This document shows positions 1 through 8,524 of a stretch of DNA of 64,000 bases, one piece after another. The notes under the pieces are model-generated. The model was not told the origin of the DNA, searched no databases, and saw nothing but the letters and a program-made list of their open reading frames with translations. The translations under genes and the position numbers were made by a program. Source of the DNA: Candidatus Pacearchaeota archaeon UBA92 (GTDB lineage Archaea > Nanobdellota > Nanobdellia > Pacearchaeales > GW2011-AR1); the NCBI GenBank assembly GCA_002497285.1, contig DANJ01000014.1, positions 1 through 64,000 on the forward strand, in the 5' to 3' direction. Position 1 is the first letter of the stretch, and each line of letters begins with the position of its first letter.

Positions 1-10
1 GCTCCACAAA

Positions 11-147
11 GTTTATTTACGAGAGAAAGCTACCACTACAAATGTTGTTCAGGGAGTAGCAACTTGCTCTCCCTGTTTTATATTTATTTTAGTAGAAATA
101 ATTACCGCAATTCATTCATTGGCTTGAAAGCCAAGGATTTCTTGCGG
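11..147 (-). mobile_element. Left end of an IS200/IS605-type element, cut by window edge
   Basis: This stretch is a near copy of 59271-59410, which lies just upstream of an IS200-type transposase gene. Both carry the same strong hairpin (arms CAGGGAG and CTCCCTG, here at about 39-64), the same AT-rich run, and a second small hairpin at the outer end (TTGGCT...AGCCAA). By analogy the transposase gene of this copy would lie to the left of the window on the minus strand. The outer boundary near 147 is inferred from the end of similarity. Confidence 0.7.
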
Positions 148-802
148 AAGGATTAAACAATTCAGGATTATTTCTCACAAATCTTTCAATAGCATACTCC
201 ATAATATGCGTTTTTCTTCCCTTTAGATAAATATATCCAACAACAGATGCAAACAATGCACTTATAGAATTAACGATTAAATCAGACATTGTGTCTACCA
301 GCCCTGATTTTTGAAGATTTGTACCCAACCAAATGTCCATGGAAAATTCAAATATTTCCCACAACGTACCAAGGGCTACTGAGAAACAGAATGAAAACAT
401 AACCAGAAGAAAAGGTTTAGCTGCAATCTTATTCCCTTTATATAAAACGAAAAGAATGATAAAACCGATAAAACCAAGGGCTATTCCAGAAGCGGTATGC
501 AAAACAGCATCCCACCACCAAAATTTAGTGTAGTATCCCTGAACCTCTCCCAAAAACAAAGAGGCATATACAAAAATGGCGATTGCGATTTCAAGTTCTT
601 CTGGAATATCTATTTTATATTTCCATTCAAATAAAGTCGGAGATAATGCAAGAAAAAAAGCAGAAATACTAATAAAAAGAACATACCAATTCGCGTTTAG
701 GATAGAAACAATAATTGCAAATACTAAGCTGAGAATAATAATTACAGATATAAACAAGTGTATCTTATCTATAGAATCTAATTTTCTATTGAATCTAATC
801 AT
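116..802 (-). CDS. DUF2238/YjdF-like polytopic membrane protein, C-terminus rewritten by IS end
   Basis: 228 residues with about six hydrophobic segments. The central WWWDAVLHTASGIALG stretch and the following LWEIFEFSMD and DTMSDLIVNS motifs resemble the DUF2238/YjdF membrane family, whose function is unknown. A TATA-like GTTATAAAC lies about 25 nt upstream of the ATG. The last nine or so codons and the TGA stop lie inside the IS200/IS605 left end, so the native C-terminus was probably lost on insertion, though all predicted membrane segments remain. Family assignment is from remembered motifs. Confidence 0.7.
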   Translation of the reverse strand: MIRFNRKLDSIDKIHLFISVIIILSLVFAIIVSILNANWYVLFISISAFFLALSPTLFEWKYKIDIPEELEIAIAIFVYASLFLGEVQGYYTKFWWWDAVLHTASGIALGFIGFIILFVLYKGNKIAAKPFLLVMFSFCFSVALGTLWEIFEFSMDIWLGTNLQKSGLVDTMSDLIVNSISALFASVVGYIYLKGRKTHIMEYAIERFVRNNPELFNPSARNPWLSSQ

Positions 803-842
803 ATTAAAAGAACGAAAAGGATGTTTATAACTTTTTCATCAA

Positions 843-913
843 TGGACCTGCCGAGAATCGAACTCGGATCTCCAACTTGCGAAGCTGATGTTCTACCACT
901 ATACTACAGGCCC
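843..913 (-). tRNA. tRNA-Ala(CGC)
   Basis: A cloverleaf folds on the minus strand: acceptor GGGCCTG with CAGGTCC, T-arm CCGAG-TTCGATT-CTCGG, and anticodon loop TTCGCAA giving CGC (plus strand 879-881). The acceptor contains the G3-U70 pair that marks alanine tRNAs, and the discriminator is A. No CCA is encoded and no intron is seen. A TATA-like ATTTATAAC lies about 25 nt upstream. Confidence 0.92.
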
Positions 914-945
914 TTGGAATAAGCCGTCTGACCTGGTTATAAATC

Positions 946-1308
946 TTATTCAGATACAGGGCAATTAGTTATATCACTCAGTCTTTCCAGAGTCAGTGTC
1001 CCGCTGATCCTGCTTCCGTCGCCAAACTCCCATGTCGGATATCCCTGTATTCCTGCAGCGCTACATTCAGCTGTCTGGCCTGCAGCGTTAGGGAGCGAGC
1101 ATTCAATATAAGTCACTTTTTCCCAGCTGCCTCCGAACATCTTCTTCTGGTCTAAGCAATGCGGACACCAGTAAGCGCCGTACATCTTAGCTCCTGAATC
1201 TGTCAGGCACTGCGCAAAAATATCATAATTTCCGCTACTTCCTGAAAAATAAAATACTCCTGTGGCAATCACAAAAATAACTATAACCCAAATCCAAATC
1301 TTATTCAT
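946..1308 (-). CDS. Membrane-anchored thioredoxin-like protein (CPHC)
   Basis: The protein has one N-terminal membrane segment followed by a thioredoxin-type domain with active site WCPHC, a later cysteine in YIECSLPN, and the cis-proline region GYPTWEF. The arrangement resembles the thioredoxin domains associated with VKOR-type oxidoreductases, so it probably handles disulfides outside the membrane. I chose the ATG at 1308 rather than the upstream GTG at 1329 because the TATA octamer at 1331-1338 is then at the usual 23-30 nt. No VKOR gene is adjacent. Confidence 0.82.
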   Translation of the reverse strand: MNKIWIWVIVIFVIATGVFYFSGSSGNYDIFAQCLTDSGAKMYGAYWCPHCLDQKKMFGGSWEKVTYIECSLPNAAGQTAECSAAGIQGYPTWEFGDGSRISGTLTLERLSDITNCPVSE

Positions 1309-1330
1309 AGAATAAAAAAGAAGAAACACT

Positions 1331-1338
1331 ATTTAAAT
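1331..1338 (-). promoter_or_regulatory. TATA box of the thioredoxin-like gene
   Basis: Octamer ATTTAAAT centred about 26 nt upstream of the ATG at 1308. This spacing recurs throughout the window and decides the start codon. It implies a leaderless transcript. Confidence 0.6.
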
Positions 1339-1339
1339 T

Positions 1340-1933
1340 TTAGCACACCCTTTCAGGAATTTTTTGGCTGGCATAAACACAATCCAAATTTTTCCCTGCA
1401 CCCTCTCCGAGGATATTAAATGAATTACTCATCTCCACATTATCCCTTGTAGCAATGAATTTTTCAATATAAACACTATCAAAGGCATTACCGGAATTTC
1501 CATTTTTCTCTATCACATAAAGATTAAAACCAAAATCTCCAGCAATACTATAATCTAAATTGTATACGTCAAAGATACATTCAATCCTTTTGTTTATACA
1601 CAAATTATCCTGAAATTCCATGCACTCTTCATCAAATCTAAGGTTCTTCACAGCATGAGGTATAATTCCTTCTATGCATCCTCCAGAGCCACCTCCGGAA
1701 CCTCCCGAGCCTCCTCCATTACCTCCAGACCCTCCGAAACTTCCACTTCCGCTAGAACTGCCACCTCCTCCCCCATTACTCCCAGAGCCTCCAGGGTTAT
1801 CACTATTATTATTTCCTAATGTATTAAACACTGTCAAAACCGGACTGTCTTCAGCATAAAATCTAGGAAAAAACAAAATACTACCAATAACTAAAAATAA
1901 AACAACTGGAATAACAAACCATCTCTTTCTCAT
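1340..1933 (-). CDS. Secreted or anchored protein with Gly/Ser linker and Cys-rich tail
   Basis: 197 residues. An N-terminal hydrophobic segment is followed by a low-complexity Gly/Ser linker of about 40 residues, then a globular C-terminal part of about 110 residues with several cysteines (CIEG, EECMEF, DNLCINK, ECIFD, DCVYA, final C). The cysteines suggest disulfides and an extracellular location. I do not recognise the domain. The gene ends just upstream of the thioredoxin-like gene on the same strand, which may be a functional link. Confidence 0.65.
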   Translation of the reverse strand: MRKRWFVIPVVLFLVIGSILFFPRFYAEDSPVLTVFNTLGNNNSDNPGGSGSNGGGGGSSSGSGSFGGSGGNGGGSGGSGGGSGGCIEGIIPHAVKNLRFDEECMEFQDNLCINKRIECIFDVYNLDYSIAGDFGFNLYVIEKNGNSGNAFDSVYIEKFIATRDNVEMSNSFNILGEGAGKNLDCVYASQKIPERVC

Positions 1934-1963
1934 TGAATTGCAAGGAAAAAGTTTTTTATAAAT

Positions 1964-3970
1964 CTATTTCCAGCTAAGCTGGAGCTCTCTTACTGCATCT
2001 ATTACCCTCATATCTGGAGATAAAACGTAAACATGATCATCTTTCGAGCGAACAGCCCGATAAATCCTCTGTAAAAATTCCCTTCTGGCTTTGTCTTTAT
2101 AAAAATCCCAGAAATAATTAGGGTGTGTTTTTTGCAATATTTTCCAAAAGGGGTCCTTTACATTTGGATTAGGATATTTTGTAAATATAACTGATTTACA
2201 CATATTTCCAGGAAAATCAATTCCCCTAGAACACTTGGTGCTAAATAAAACCTCTACCATTCCAGATTTAAACTTTGAAACTAATTTTCCAGTTTTATCC
2301 TCGAATTGCAGTTCTTTCAAATTGCTTCTAGAAACCAGATTATTAATACCTAAGACCATAATTTCATCACTACTAGGAAGATCAATAAACGCATTGACAT
2401 GAACTAGTGCAGGCTTTTCTGCTTTTTTTACAATTTCAGACAAAACCTTCAAGTAATCCTCTCTAGATTTATTTCCGGAGCTTAAGCTTTTGTAACTACA
2501 ATCAAATTCCTTTCCAGTTCTATAAATCTCAATAGCTCCCTGATTTAAAGTCTCTGCTTCAACATTAACAAAATCTTCTATTCCAAAAATATTTTTTAAA
2601 ACACTTTCTGAATGTAGTGTTCCTGACATTAGAACAACGGCTTTATTTCCATCAACTATTTCCCTGAATTTTTTTGACAAGTCTGTAGTGACTAATACCG
2701 CGCAAAGGGATTCTTCATCTTTCCTATAAGTTAAATATGTCTCTTCCCATGATTCCTTGAAATTTCTGGCCGCTTCTAATGCAATATTAGAATAATTTAG
2801 TTCATCAATTTCAATTTCAGCCTCTAATTCTTTATCGCCCACAAACACTTGGAGAATCTCCTTTATTTTTGTTTCACCAATATGAAAAACCTTGTCTTCG
2901 TTAATTCCTAGTACTCTTTTATTAGTTTCTTCTAAACTAATCAACTCAATAATTTTTTTTATAGATCTCTTTGCTTGTTCGCTATCAGGAATAAGATTCC
3001 TCAAAGCACTTGATAATCGACCAAAGTTAATTTCAATATTATTTGACAAACTATCTAAAAATTCATCAGCCTCATCTATAATCTCAACATCTGTTTTAGG
3101 TTTTCTTCCAAGGGCTGTTTCGGCAAGGTATTTTGCAGAATTAAAAATAATTACATCCGCATCGATATAAGAAAGGTATTGGTCATAATAACTACACCCC
3201 GACTTTCTATGATAAAAAACAAAATCTTTATCCCACATTCCAGTATATCTTCTCTTTTTTGCATCCTTCAAATAATGTAAATCCATTTCAGCAGGAAGAA
3301 TAGGACTCCAATAAGGATTGGATGGAGCTATCGAAATTCTTTTCATCCCTTTTATCAAGGGAATATCTTTGCTCGAAATAAATGGATTTTCAAGATAAAA
3401 CTCCTCAAGTCTTTCAGAGTTTTTATCAGTAATTTTTATAGTATCTGGAAGGAAAGGATATGCACACGACTTTCCTGGAAAAATTATAGAATCATGATTT
3501 TCCCTTCCTGTAATCATTGCAATTTTCATTCTTTTTCCGTTTGGTTTAACGACATATTTCTTACCCATGTATTCTTCTTCGTATTGTCTTTGCAAACTCT
3601 TTATAGGTACAACTATAGACGCTCTTCCTAATGCCCTAGCAATATTTAATGCGATAGCACTCTTTCCTGTTCCACAAACCCCATGAAGAAAAACAATTTT
3701 CTTCCCATCTTTTATCAATTCAACAATCTCTTTGACAACGTCCTCTTGAGTCTTGCCATTAGAAAACTTCAATGCAGAAAGTTCTTTACCTGTCTCATAT
3801 AAACTCCAATAAGGTTTATCAAAGATATTTTCAAAACCAACCTCTTTCAAAAATTCAAGAGAATCAGATGTTCTCAAATCACCCCTCTTTTGCTCTTCAG
3901 TCTCTTTGAAAACAATTTTACTATCAATACCTATCAATTTTCCTGAAGAATCAAATTCTAATCTGTTCAT
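1964..3970 (-). CDS. XPD/Rad3-DinG-like superfamily 2 DNA helicase
   Basis: 668 residues. Walker A is GVCGTGKSA near residue 97 and the DEAD box sits in EIIDEADEFLD near residue 300. The C-terminal helicase half has LMSGTLHSESVL, FSTKCSRGIDFPG and a final QRIYRAVRSKDD arginine-finger motif. Between the Walker motifs are cysteines (SCAYP, SGCSYYD) in the place where XPD-family enzymes bind 4Fe-4S, although I cannot confirm a full four-cysteine set. It likely unwinds DNA 5' to 3' in repair. A TATA-like ATTTAAAC lies about 25 nt upstream of the ATG. Confidence 0.82.
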   Translation of the reverse strand: MNRLEFDSSGKLIGIDSKIVFKETEEQKRGDLRTSDSLEFLKEVGFENIFDKPYWSLYETGKELSALKFSNGKTQEDVVKEIVELIKDGKKIVFLHGVCGTGKSAIALNIARALGRASIVVPIKSLQRQYEEEYMGKKYVVKPNGKRMKIAMITGRENHDSIIFPGKSCAYPFLPDTIKITDKNSERLEEFYLENPFISSKDIPLIKGMKRISIAPSNPYWSPILPAEMDLHYLKDAKKRRYTGMWDKDFVFYHRKSGCSYYDQYLSYIDADVIIFNSAKYLAETALGRKPKTDVEIIDEADEFLDSLSNNIEINFGRLSSALRNLIPDSEQAKRSIKKIIELISLEETNKRVLGINEDKVFHIGETKIKEILQVFVGDKELEAEIEIDELNYSNIALEAARNFKESWEETYLTYRKDEESLCAVLVTTDLSKKFREIVDGNKAVVLMSGTLHSESVLKNIFGIEDFVNVEAETLNQGAIEIYRTGKEFDCSYKSLSSGNKSREDYLKVLSEIVKKAEKPALVHVNAFIDLPSSDEIMVLGINNLVSRSNLKELQFEDKTGKLVSKFKSGMVEVLFSTKCSRGIDFPGNMCKSVIFTKYPNPNVKDPFWKILQKTHPNYFWDFYKDKARREFLQRIYRAVRSKDDHVYVLSPDMRVIDAVRELQLSWK

Positions 3971-4046
3971 CCTTCGTTTTATGAAGGGTCGTTTAAATGT
4001 CTTTTGTAAATTTTATAAAAAATAAAAAAAATAAAGTTTTGTTTTA

Positions 4047-4298
4047 TTACTCTCTAGGCTTTGCTTCGTTGACCTTTAGTTCTCGTCCGTCAATTTCTTT
4101 GCCATTCATCGCTTCAACTGCTTTACTAGCAGCAGATTCGTCTGCAAAGGTAACAAAACCAAAACCTTTAGATCTTCCAGAATACCTGTCTTTAACGACT
4201 ACGGCTTCCGTTATCTCGCCAAAAGACGCAAAAGCTTCGCTAAGCTCTTTGTCTCCAAAGCTGTAGGGTAAATTACCTACGTAGATTTTCGCTCCCAT
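4047..4298 (-). CDS. Single-RRM RNA-binding protein
   Basis: 83 residues forming one RRM domain: RNP2 is IYVGNL near the N-terminus and RNP1 is KGFGFVTF near residue 45, followed by the usual AVEAMNGKEIDGRELKV ending. Such proteins bind single-stranded RNA and often act as RNA chaperones. The start at 4298 is supported by a GGAGGA Shine-Dalgarno 8 nt upstream; the longer frame to 4373 has no such support. RRM proteins are common in bacteria and eukaryotes but uncommon in archaea, so transfer is possible. Confidence 0.9.
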   Translation of the reverse strand: MGAKIYVGNLPYSFGDKELSEAFASFGEITEAVVVKDRYSGRSKGFGFVTFADESAASKAVEAMNGKEIDGRELKVNEAKPRE

Positions 4299-4396
4299 TT
4301 CAAATGTCCTCCATTCAGTTCTTAGTGCAAACAAGACAGAAACCTGCTTATCCAACACACCCAAAAACAACAAAATGACACTTTATAAAGTTATCT

Positions 4397-5860
4397 CTAC
4401 TTCTTACTCCACAAAGAATAGGCTACTGAAATAGCAAGAGGAATAAGGAAAGAAGCCCAGCCAATTGCCAAAGCCCAAGCAGGATACCCCTCATATGGAA
4501 CAGTTATATCCGTATAAAGCTGAAATCCTATCAAGAATATTAGGGCGATAGGAATTACAAACTTAATTGCATAATCCCACCACACACCCAAGTTACAACC
4601 ACAAGTACCATTAACAAACTCTCTTAAGTTCTTAGCCCCGTATACCCAACCTACCGCAATACATTCTAATAATCCGGCCGTAGCCAATCCATAATTAATA
4701 ATAAAATGATCCACTATATCTAAAAGGTACAACCCTGCCCCTGTAACAAAGAGAATTCCAATCAAGAAACATGCCAAACATGTAAAAAATGCAATCTTTG
4801 GCCTATTTGGTTTCTTATACCTGTCACCTATAGTTGTGTTAATTGCCTCAACAATTGAAAATGCAGAATCGATGCCTAATGAAAGAAGAGTAAGGAAAAA
4901 AAGCGCCGAGAAAAGCCATGCCCAAGGTAACAAAGTCAGAGCTTCAGGAAATACGACAAACGCCAATCCTGGCCCAGAGGCTACAACGTCACTTATAGCC
5001 AACCCACTTGCAAAAGCCATATATCCTAAAATTGAAAACACAACAAATCCTGCAAAGAAACTTATGGCTGCATCAGCAAAACCAGTTATATAAGAATCTC
5101 CAGAAACATTCTGACTTTTATTGTTAAAACTCGCATAGGCAATCATAACTCCAAATCCTAGACTAAAACTAAAAAATACTTGAGAAATTGCAGCAAGCCA
5201 AATTTCTGGATTCATTAATGCTCCAAAATCAGGCCGTATGAAAGCCATCATTCCATCTAATGCGCCGGGAAGTGTAATTCCTCTTATCAACAATATTGCT
5301 AAAAGTACTATTGGTAGTGGTACAGTAATTGCCACAACCTTTCCAACGCTAAGAACACCTTTTCTAATTATAAAATATATGGCAACCCATACAAAAAATA
5401 AGGCTATAAGCAAAGTCCAATTGACACTTCCAATATGTGAAACACTACCTGTAGAACCTAATACATTATTAAAAAAGAAATCATGTGCATTGCCTTTCCA
5501 AGGCAAATCTTTGTTAAATGAATAAATAAAATAAACTAAAGACCAAGCCATAATTGCAACATAATAAGTTACAATAACAAAACCCGAGAGCAAAGCTAAT
5601 ACTCCCGCACCTCCAAGCTTAGGATGAATTGCCTCAAGAGATTTTACAGCACCTTTTTGAAATTTCTGTCCTAATGCAAATTCCAACAGAAGCAAGGGTA
5701 TCCCAATCAAAAGCAACGCAATAATGTAAGGTATAAGAAAAGCTCCACCGCCATATTTATAAGTTATATATGGAAATCTCCATAAATTTCCAAGTCCAAC
5801 AGCGCTTCCAATTGCGGCGAACAAGAATGTAGTCCTTGATTTCCACCTCTCTCTTCCCAT
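4397..5860 (-). CDS. Sodium-dependent transporter, NSS/SNF family
   Basis: About 487 residues with 11-12 hydrophobic helices. The N-terminal GSAVGLGNLWRFPY signature, followed by YKYGGGAFLIPY, is the Na+/substrate-binding TM1 of neurotransmitter:sodium symporters (LeuT family). It likely imports an amino acid with sodium. The ATG at 5860 is preferred over an upstream TTG because the TATA octamer at 5883-5890 is then 23-30 nt away. Confidence 0.93.
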   Translation of the reverse strand: MGRERWKSRTTFLFAAIGSAVGLGNLWRFPYITYKYGGGAFLIPYIIALLLIGIPLLLLEFALGQKFQKGAVKSLEAIHPKLGGAGVLALLSGFVIVTYYVAIMAWSLVYFIYSFNKDLPWKGNAHDFFFNNVLGSTGSVSHIGSVNWTLLIALFFVWVAIYFIIRKGVLSVGKVVAITVPLPIVLLAILLIRGITLPGALDGMMAFIRPDFGALMNPEIWLAAISQVFFSFSLGFGVMIAYASFNNKSQNVSGDSYITGFADAAISFFAGFVVFSILGYMAFASGLAISDVVASGPGLAFVVFPEALTLLPWAWLFSALFFLTLLSLGIDSAFSIVEAINTTIGDRYKKPNRPKIAFFTCLACFLIGILFVTGAGLYLLDIVDHFIINYGLATAGLLECIAVGWVYGAKNLREFVNGTCGCNLGVWWDYAIKFVIPIALIFLIGFQLYTDITVPYEGYPAWALAIGWASFLIPLAISVAYSLWSKK

Positions 5861-5882
5861 AAACAAAAAGAGGAAAACGAAT

Positions 5883-5890
5883 ATTTAAAT
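5883..5890 (-). promoter_or_regulatory. TATA box of the NSS transporter gene
   Basis: ATTTAAAT, 23-30 nt upstream of the ATG at 5860. It lies in the 70-nt divergent region shared with the Nudix gene at 5932. Confidence 0.6.
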
Positions 5891-5931
5891 GTTGTCCATA
5901 AATATTAATATTAGACAATATTAAAAAACAA

Positions 5932-6465
5932 ATGGTTGAGTATATGGATGTGGTTGATGATTTAGATGAAGTAATGGGAAAAGTTTCACAAGAAGAGATT
6001 TATGAAAAAAAATTAACCCATAGAATAGTTCATATCATGCTAATAAACCCTAAAACTAAAGAGGTCTATTTTCAAAAACGTTCAGAAAAAAAGAAATTTC
6101 TTCCAGGGTATTATTGCACTTCGGCAGGAGGACACGTACAATCAGGGGAAACATATGAAGAAGCCGCAAGAAGAGAATTAAGAGAAGAACTAGGATTGTC
6201 AGTAAATGTCGAAAAAGTAGCAGAATTACAATTTATCACGAACGGGCACAAAAGATTTATAGAACTTTTTTTAGCTTTTGCAGAAGGAGGATTAAATTTC
6301 ACAGATGGAGAAGTTGAAAGTGGTGAATTCTTAAATATGGAAGATGCAAAATTCCTCATAAATCAAGATGAAAAGATTCATCCACAATTGACACTTTGCT
6401 TCAACTGGCTATATGAAAATAAGAACAACACAGAAAAATCTATTGTAAACTCGCCTTCAAAATAA
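5932..6465 (+). CDS. Nudix hydrolase
   Basis: 177 residues. The Nudix box starts at GGHVQSGETYEEAARRELRE and continues EELGL, matching GX5EX7REUXEEXGU with all metal-binding glutamates. The region before the box (HRIVHIMLINPKTKEVYFQK, then RS) resembles the isopentenyl-diphosphate-isomerase-like/YfcD Nudix subgroup, but the substrate cannot be read from the sequence. It overlaps the convergent cyclophilin gene by 26 nt at the 3' end. Confidence 0.88.
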   Translation: MVEYMDVVDDLDEVMGKVSQEEIYEKKLTHRIVHIMLINPKTKEVYFQKRSEKKKFLPGYYCTSAGGHVQSGETYEEAARRELREELGLSVNVEKVAELQFITNGHKRFIELFLAFAEGGLNFTDGEVESGEFLNMEDAKFLINQDEKIHPQLTLCFNWLYENKNNTEKSIVNSPSK

Positions 6466-7000
6466 TCACATCTTCAACAGGTCTATCATTTCCATCGACA
6501 TCCATTTTAGAAATCTTATCAACAATATCCATCCCCTCAATAACTTTTCCAAAGGCTGGATGTTTGCCATCTAAGAAATTATTATCTACCACATTAATAA
6601 AAAATTGGCTTCCTCCAGTATTTGGCCCAGCATTAGCCATAGATATTGTACCTCTATCGTTTTTATTTCCACCTATGTGGGTAAATTCATCCTGAATTTT
6701 ATATCCAGGTCCGCCCATTCCAGTTCCCTGAGGATCTCCACCTTGAATCATAAATCCATCAATAACTCTATGAAACTTAGTATTATCATAAAATCCAGAA
6801 GAAACAAGTTTCTCAAAATTACTTGTCGTTACAGGCATATCGCCATACAACTGAATGATAATTTCTCCCTGGTTTGTTTCAAGAACTACTTTTTTTTCAG
6901 CCATACCATTCTGAACAACATTACCAGTTATAAAATTATTGCCTATCAAAATCAGAACTAACAAAACAACAACTGTAATCGCAATTGCAATCTTATTCAT
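6440..7000 (-). CDS. Membrane-anchored cyclophilin-type peptidyl-prolyl isomerase
   Basis: 186 residues. One N-terminal membrane segment is followed by FITGNVVQN and then a compact cyclophilin domain with FHRVIDGFMIQGGDPQGTG, GTISMANAGPNTGGSQFFI and HPAFGKVIEGMDIV. It accelerates proline isomerisation, and the anchor implies that it acts outside the membrane on exported proteins. The ITGNV motif after the anchor recurs in other exported proteins of this window. Confidence 0.93.
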   Translation of the reverse strand: MNKIAIAITVVVLLVLILIGNNFITGNVVQNGMAEKKVVLETNQGEIIIQLYGDMPVTTSNFEKLVSSGFYDNTKFHRVIDGFMIQGGDPQGTGMGGPGYKIQDEFTHIGGNKNDRGTISMANAGPNTGGSQFFINVVDNNFLDGKHPAFGKVIEGMDIVDKISKMDVDGNDRPVEDVIILKASLQ

Positions 7001-7115
7001 AAATAACGTGATAAAACAGGATATTTAAAACTTCCTGATACCCACACCTTTAAAAACCATCAATTCGACGCTTATATACGAAACGTAAGGGAAAGGCTTT
7101 GTTTCTATAAGTAAA

Positions 7116-8471
7116 ATGAATAAATTTGAAGAACTTGGGTTGAATAAGAAAGTCGTAGAAGTACTCGAAGAGCTAAGATTTAAAGAACCAAGTGAAATAC
7201 AGAAAAAAACTATTCCGCTAGTCCTGAAAGGCAGAGATGTTATAGGAAATGCTGCAACAGGTTCAGGAAAAACTCTCGCATTCGCATCAGGAATTATAGA
7301 AAAATCTATTCCTGGGAAAGGAATACAAGCAATTGTATTAACTCCTACAAGAGAACTTGCTGACCAAATATCTAAAGTTATGAGAGTTTTCGCCAAAAAT
7401 ATGGGTCTAATAGTCCAAGAAATCTATGGGGGAGTTGGTTTTGACAATCAGATAAGAGGCATAAGAAGAGCAGAAGTAATAATTGGAACTCCTGGAAGAA
7501 TTTTAGACCATTTACAAAGAAAAACCTTAAATTTATCGAGAGTAAAAATACTTGTCCTAGATGAAGCGGACAGAATGGTAGATATGGGCTTTCTTCCAGA
7601 TGTTGAAAGAATAATAAGTCAATGTTCAAAAGAAAGACAAACTCTTCTTTTTTCGGCAACAACCTCTCAGGATGTTCTTAGAATCTCAAAGAAATACATG
7701 AAAGAACCAGTTCAGATAACAGTAGAGCAATATGTAGACTCTTCAAAGCTCCAACAATATTATTATGATGTAGGTGCCAATCAAAAATTCTCTCTTCTAG
7801 TTCACTTATTAAAGCAGGAAAAAGCAGGAATTGTAATGGTCTTTTGCAACACCAGAAGAAATGTAGACTCTTTGGCAATGAATCTCAAAAGATTTGACAT
7901 GGATGCCCACGCAATTCACGGAGGTTTAGAACAAAATAAAAGAAATAGAATTATGGAAGAATTTCATAAAGGAAGAGCAGATATTCTTGTCTGTACAGAT
8001 GTGGCTGCAAGAGGTTTAGACATTAAAGATGTAACCCATATATACAATTATGATTCTCCAAAAACATCAGAAGAATACATTCACAGAGTCGGAAGAACAG
8101 CCAGAGCAGGAAAAAATGGAATTGCTGTAACAATTCTTTCAGACAGAGATTATGATAATTTCAGAAATGTCCTAAAAGATGACTCTCTGAAAATATTAAA
8201 GAAAGAAACGCCAGAGGTAGAAAGACTTAATCCTCTGTTTAAAGACCGACAAGGTTTTAGACAGGGAGGAAGAGGAAATAGTAGGGGTAATAGCCGAGGC
8301 TTTCCAAGAAGAGGCAATTCAGGAGGATCTATGAGGAAAAATGATAGAAGTCCAAGAAAATCTAAAAACAGAAGTTATAGCAGAGGAAATGATAAAAGTC
8401 CAAGAAGAGACTCAAGAGGGCATGAAGGCAGAAGAGACTTTCGTTTTCAGAGAAAAAACCTAGCCAGATAA
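7116..8471 (+). CDS. DEAD-box RNA helicase with RG-rich tail
   Basis: 451 residues with an F-E-E-L-G-L Q-motif region, AATGSGKT Walker A, PTRELADQ, DEAD in VLDEADRMVD, SAT and HRVGRTARAG. The last 80 residues or so are rich in Arg, Gly, Ser and Asn, the kind of basic tail used for RNA binding in CsdA/DeaD-like helicases. It likely remodels rRNA or mRNA structure. Confidence 0.95.
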   Translation: MNKFEELGLNKKVVEVLEELRFKEPSEIQKKTIPLVLKGRDVIGNAATGSGKTLAFASGIIEKSIPGKGIQAIVLTPTRELADQISKVMRVFAKNMGLIVQEIYGGVGFDNQIRGIRRAEVIIGTPGRILDHLQRKTLNLSRVKILVLDEADRMVDMGFLPDVERIISQCSKERQTLLFSATTSQDVLRISKKYMKEPVQITVEQYVDSSKLQQYYYDVGANQKFSLLVHLLKQEKAGIVMVFCNTRRNVDSLAMNLKRFDMDAHAIHGGLEQNKRNRIMEEFHKGRADILVCTDVAARGLDIKDVTHIYNYDSPKTSEEYIHRVGRTARAGKNGIAVTILSDRDYDNFRNVLKDDSLKILKKETPEVERLNPLFKDRQGFRQGGRGNSRGNSRGFPRRGNSGGSMRKNDRSPRKSKNRSYSRGNDKSPRRDSRGHEGRRDFRFQRKNLAR

Positions 8472-8524
8472 GCAAATTCTCGACTAATAAAAACCTATAT
8501 AAATAGGAGAATATATCCCTTTTT

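Noticed and set aside
1674..1859. Proline-rich plus-strand frame
   Set aside because: It is the complement of the Gly/Ser linker in the minus-strand secreted protein, which has a signal peptide and promoter.
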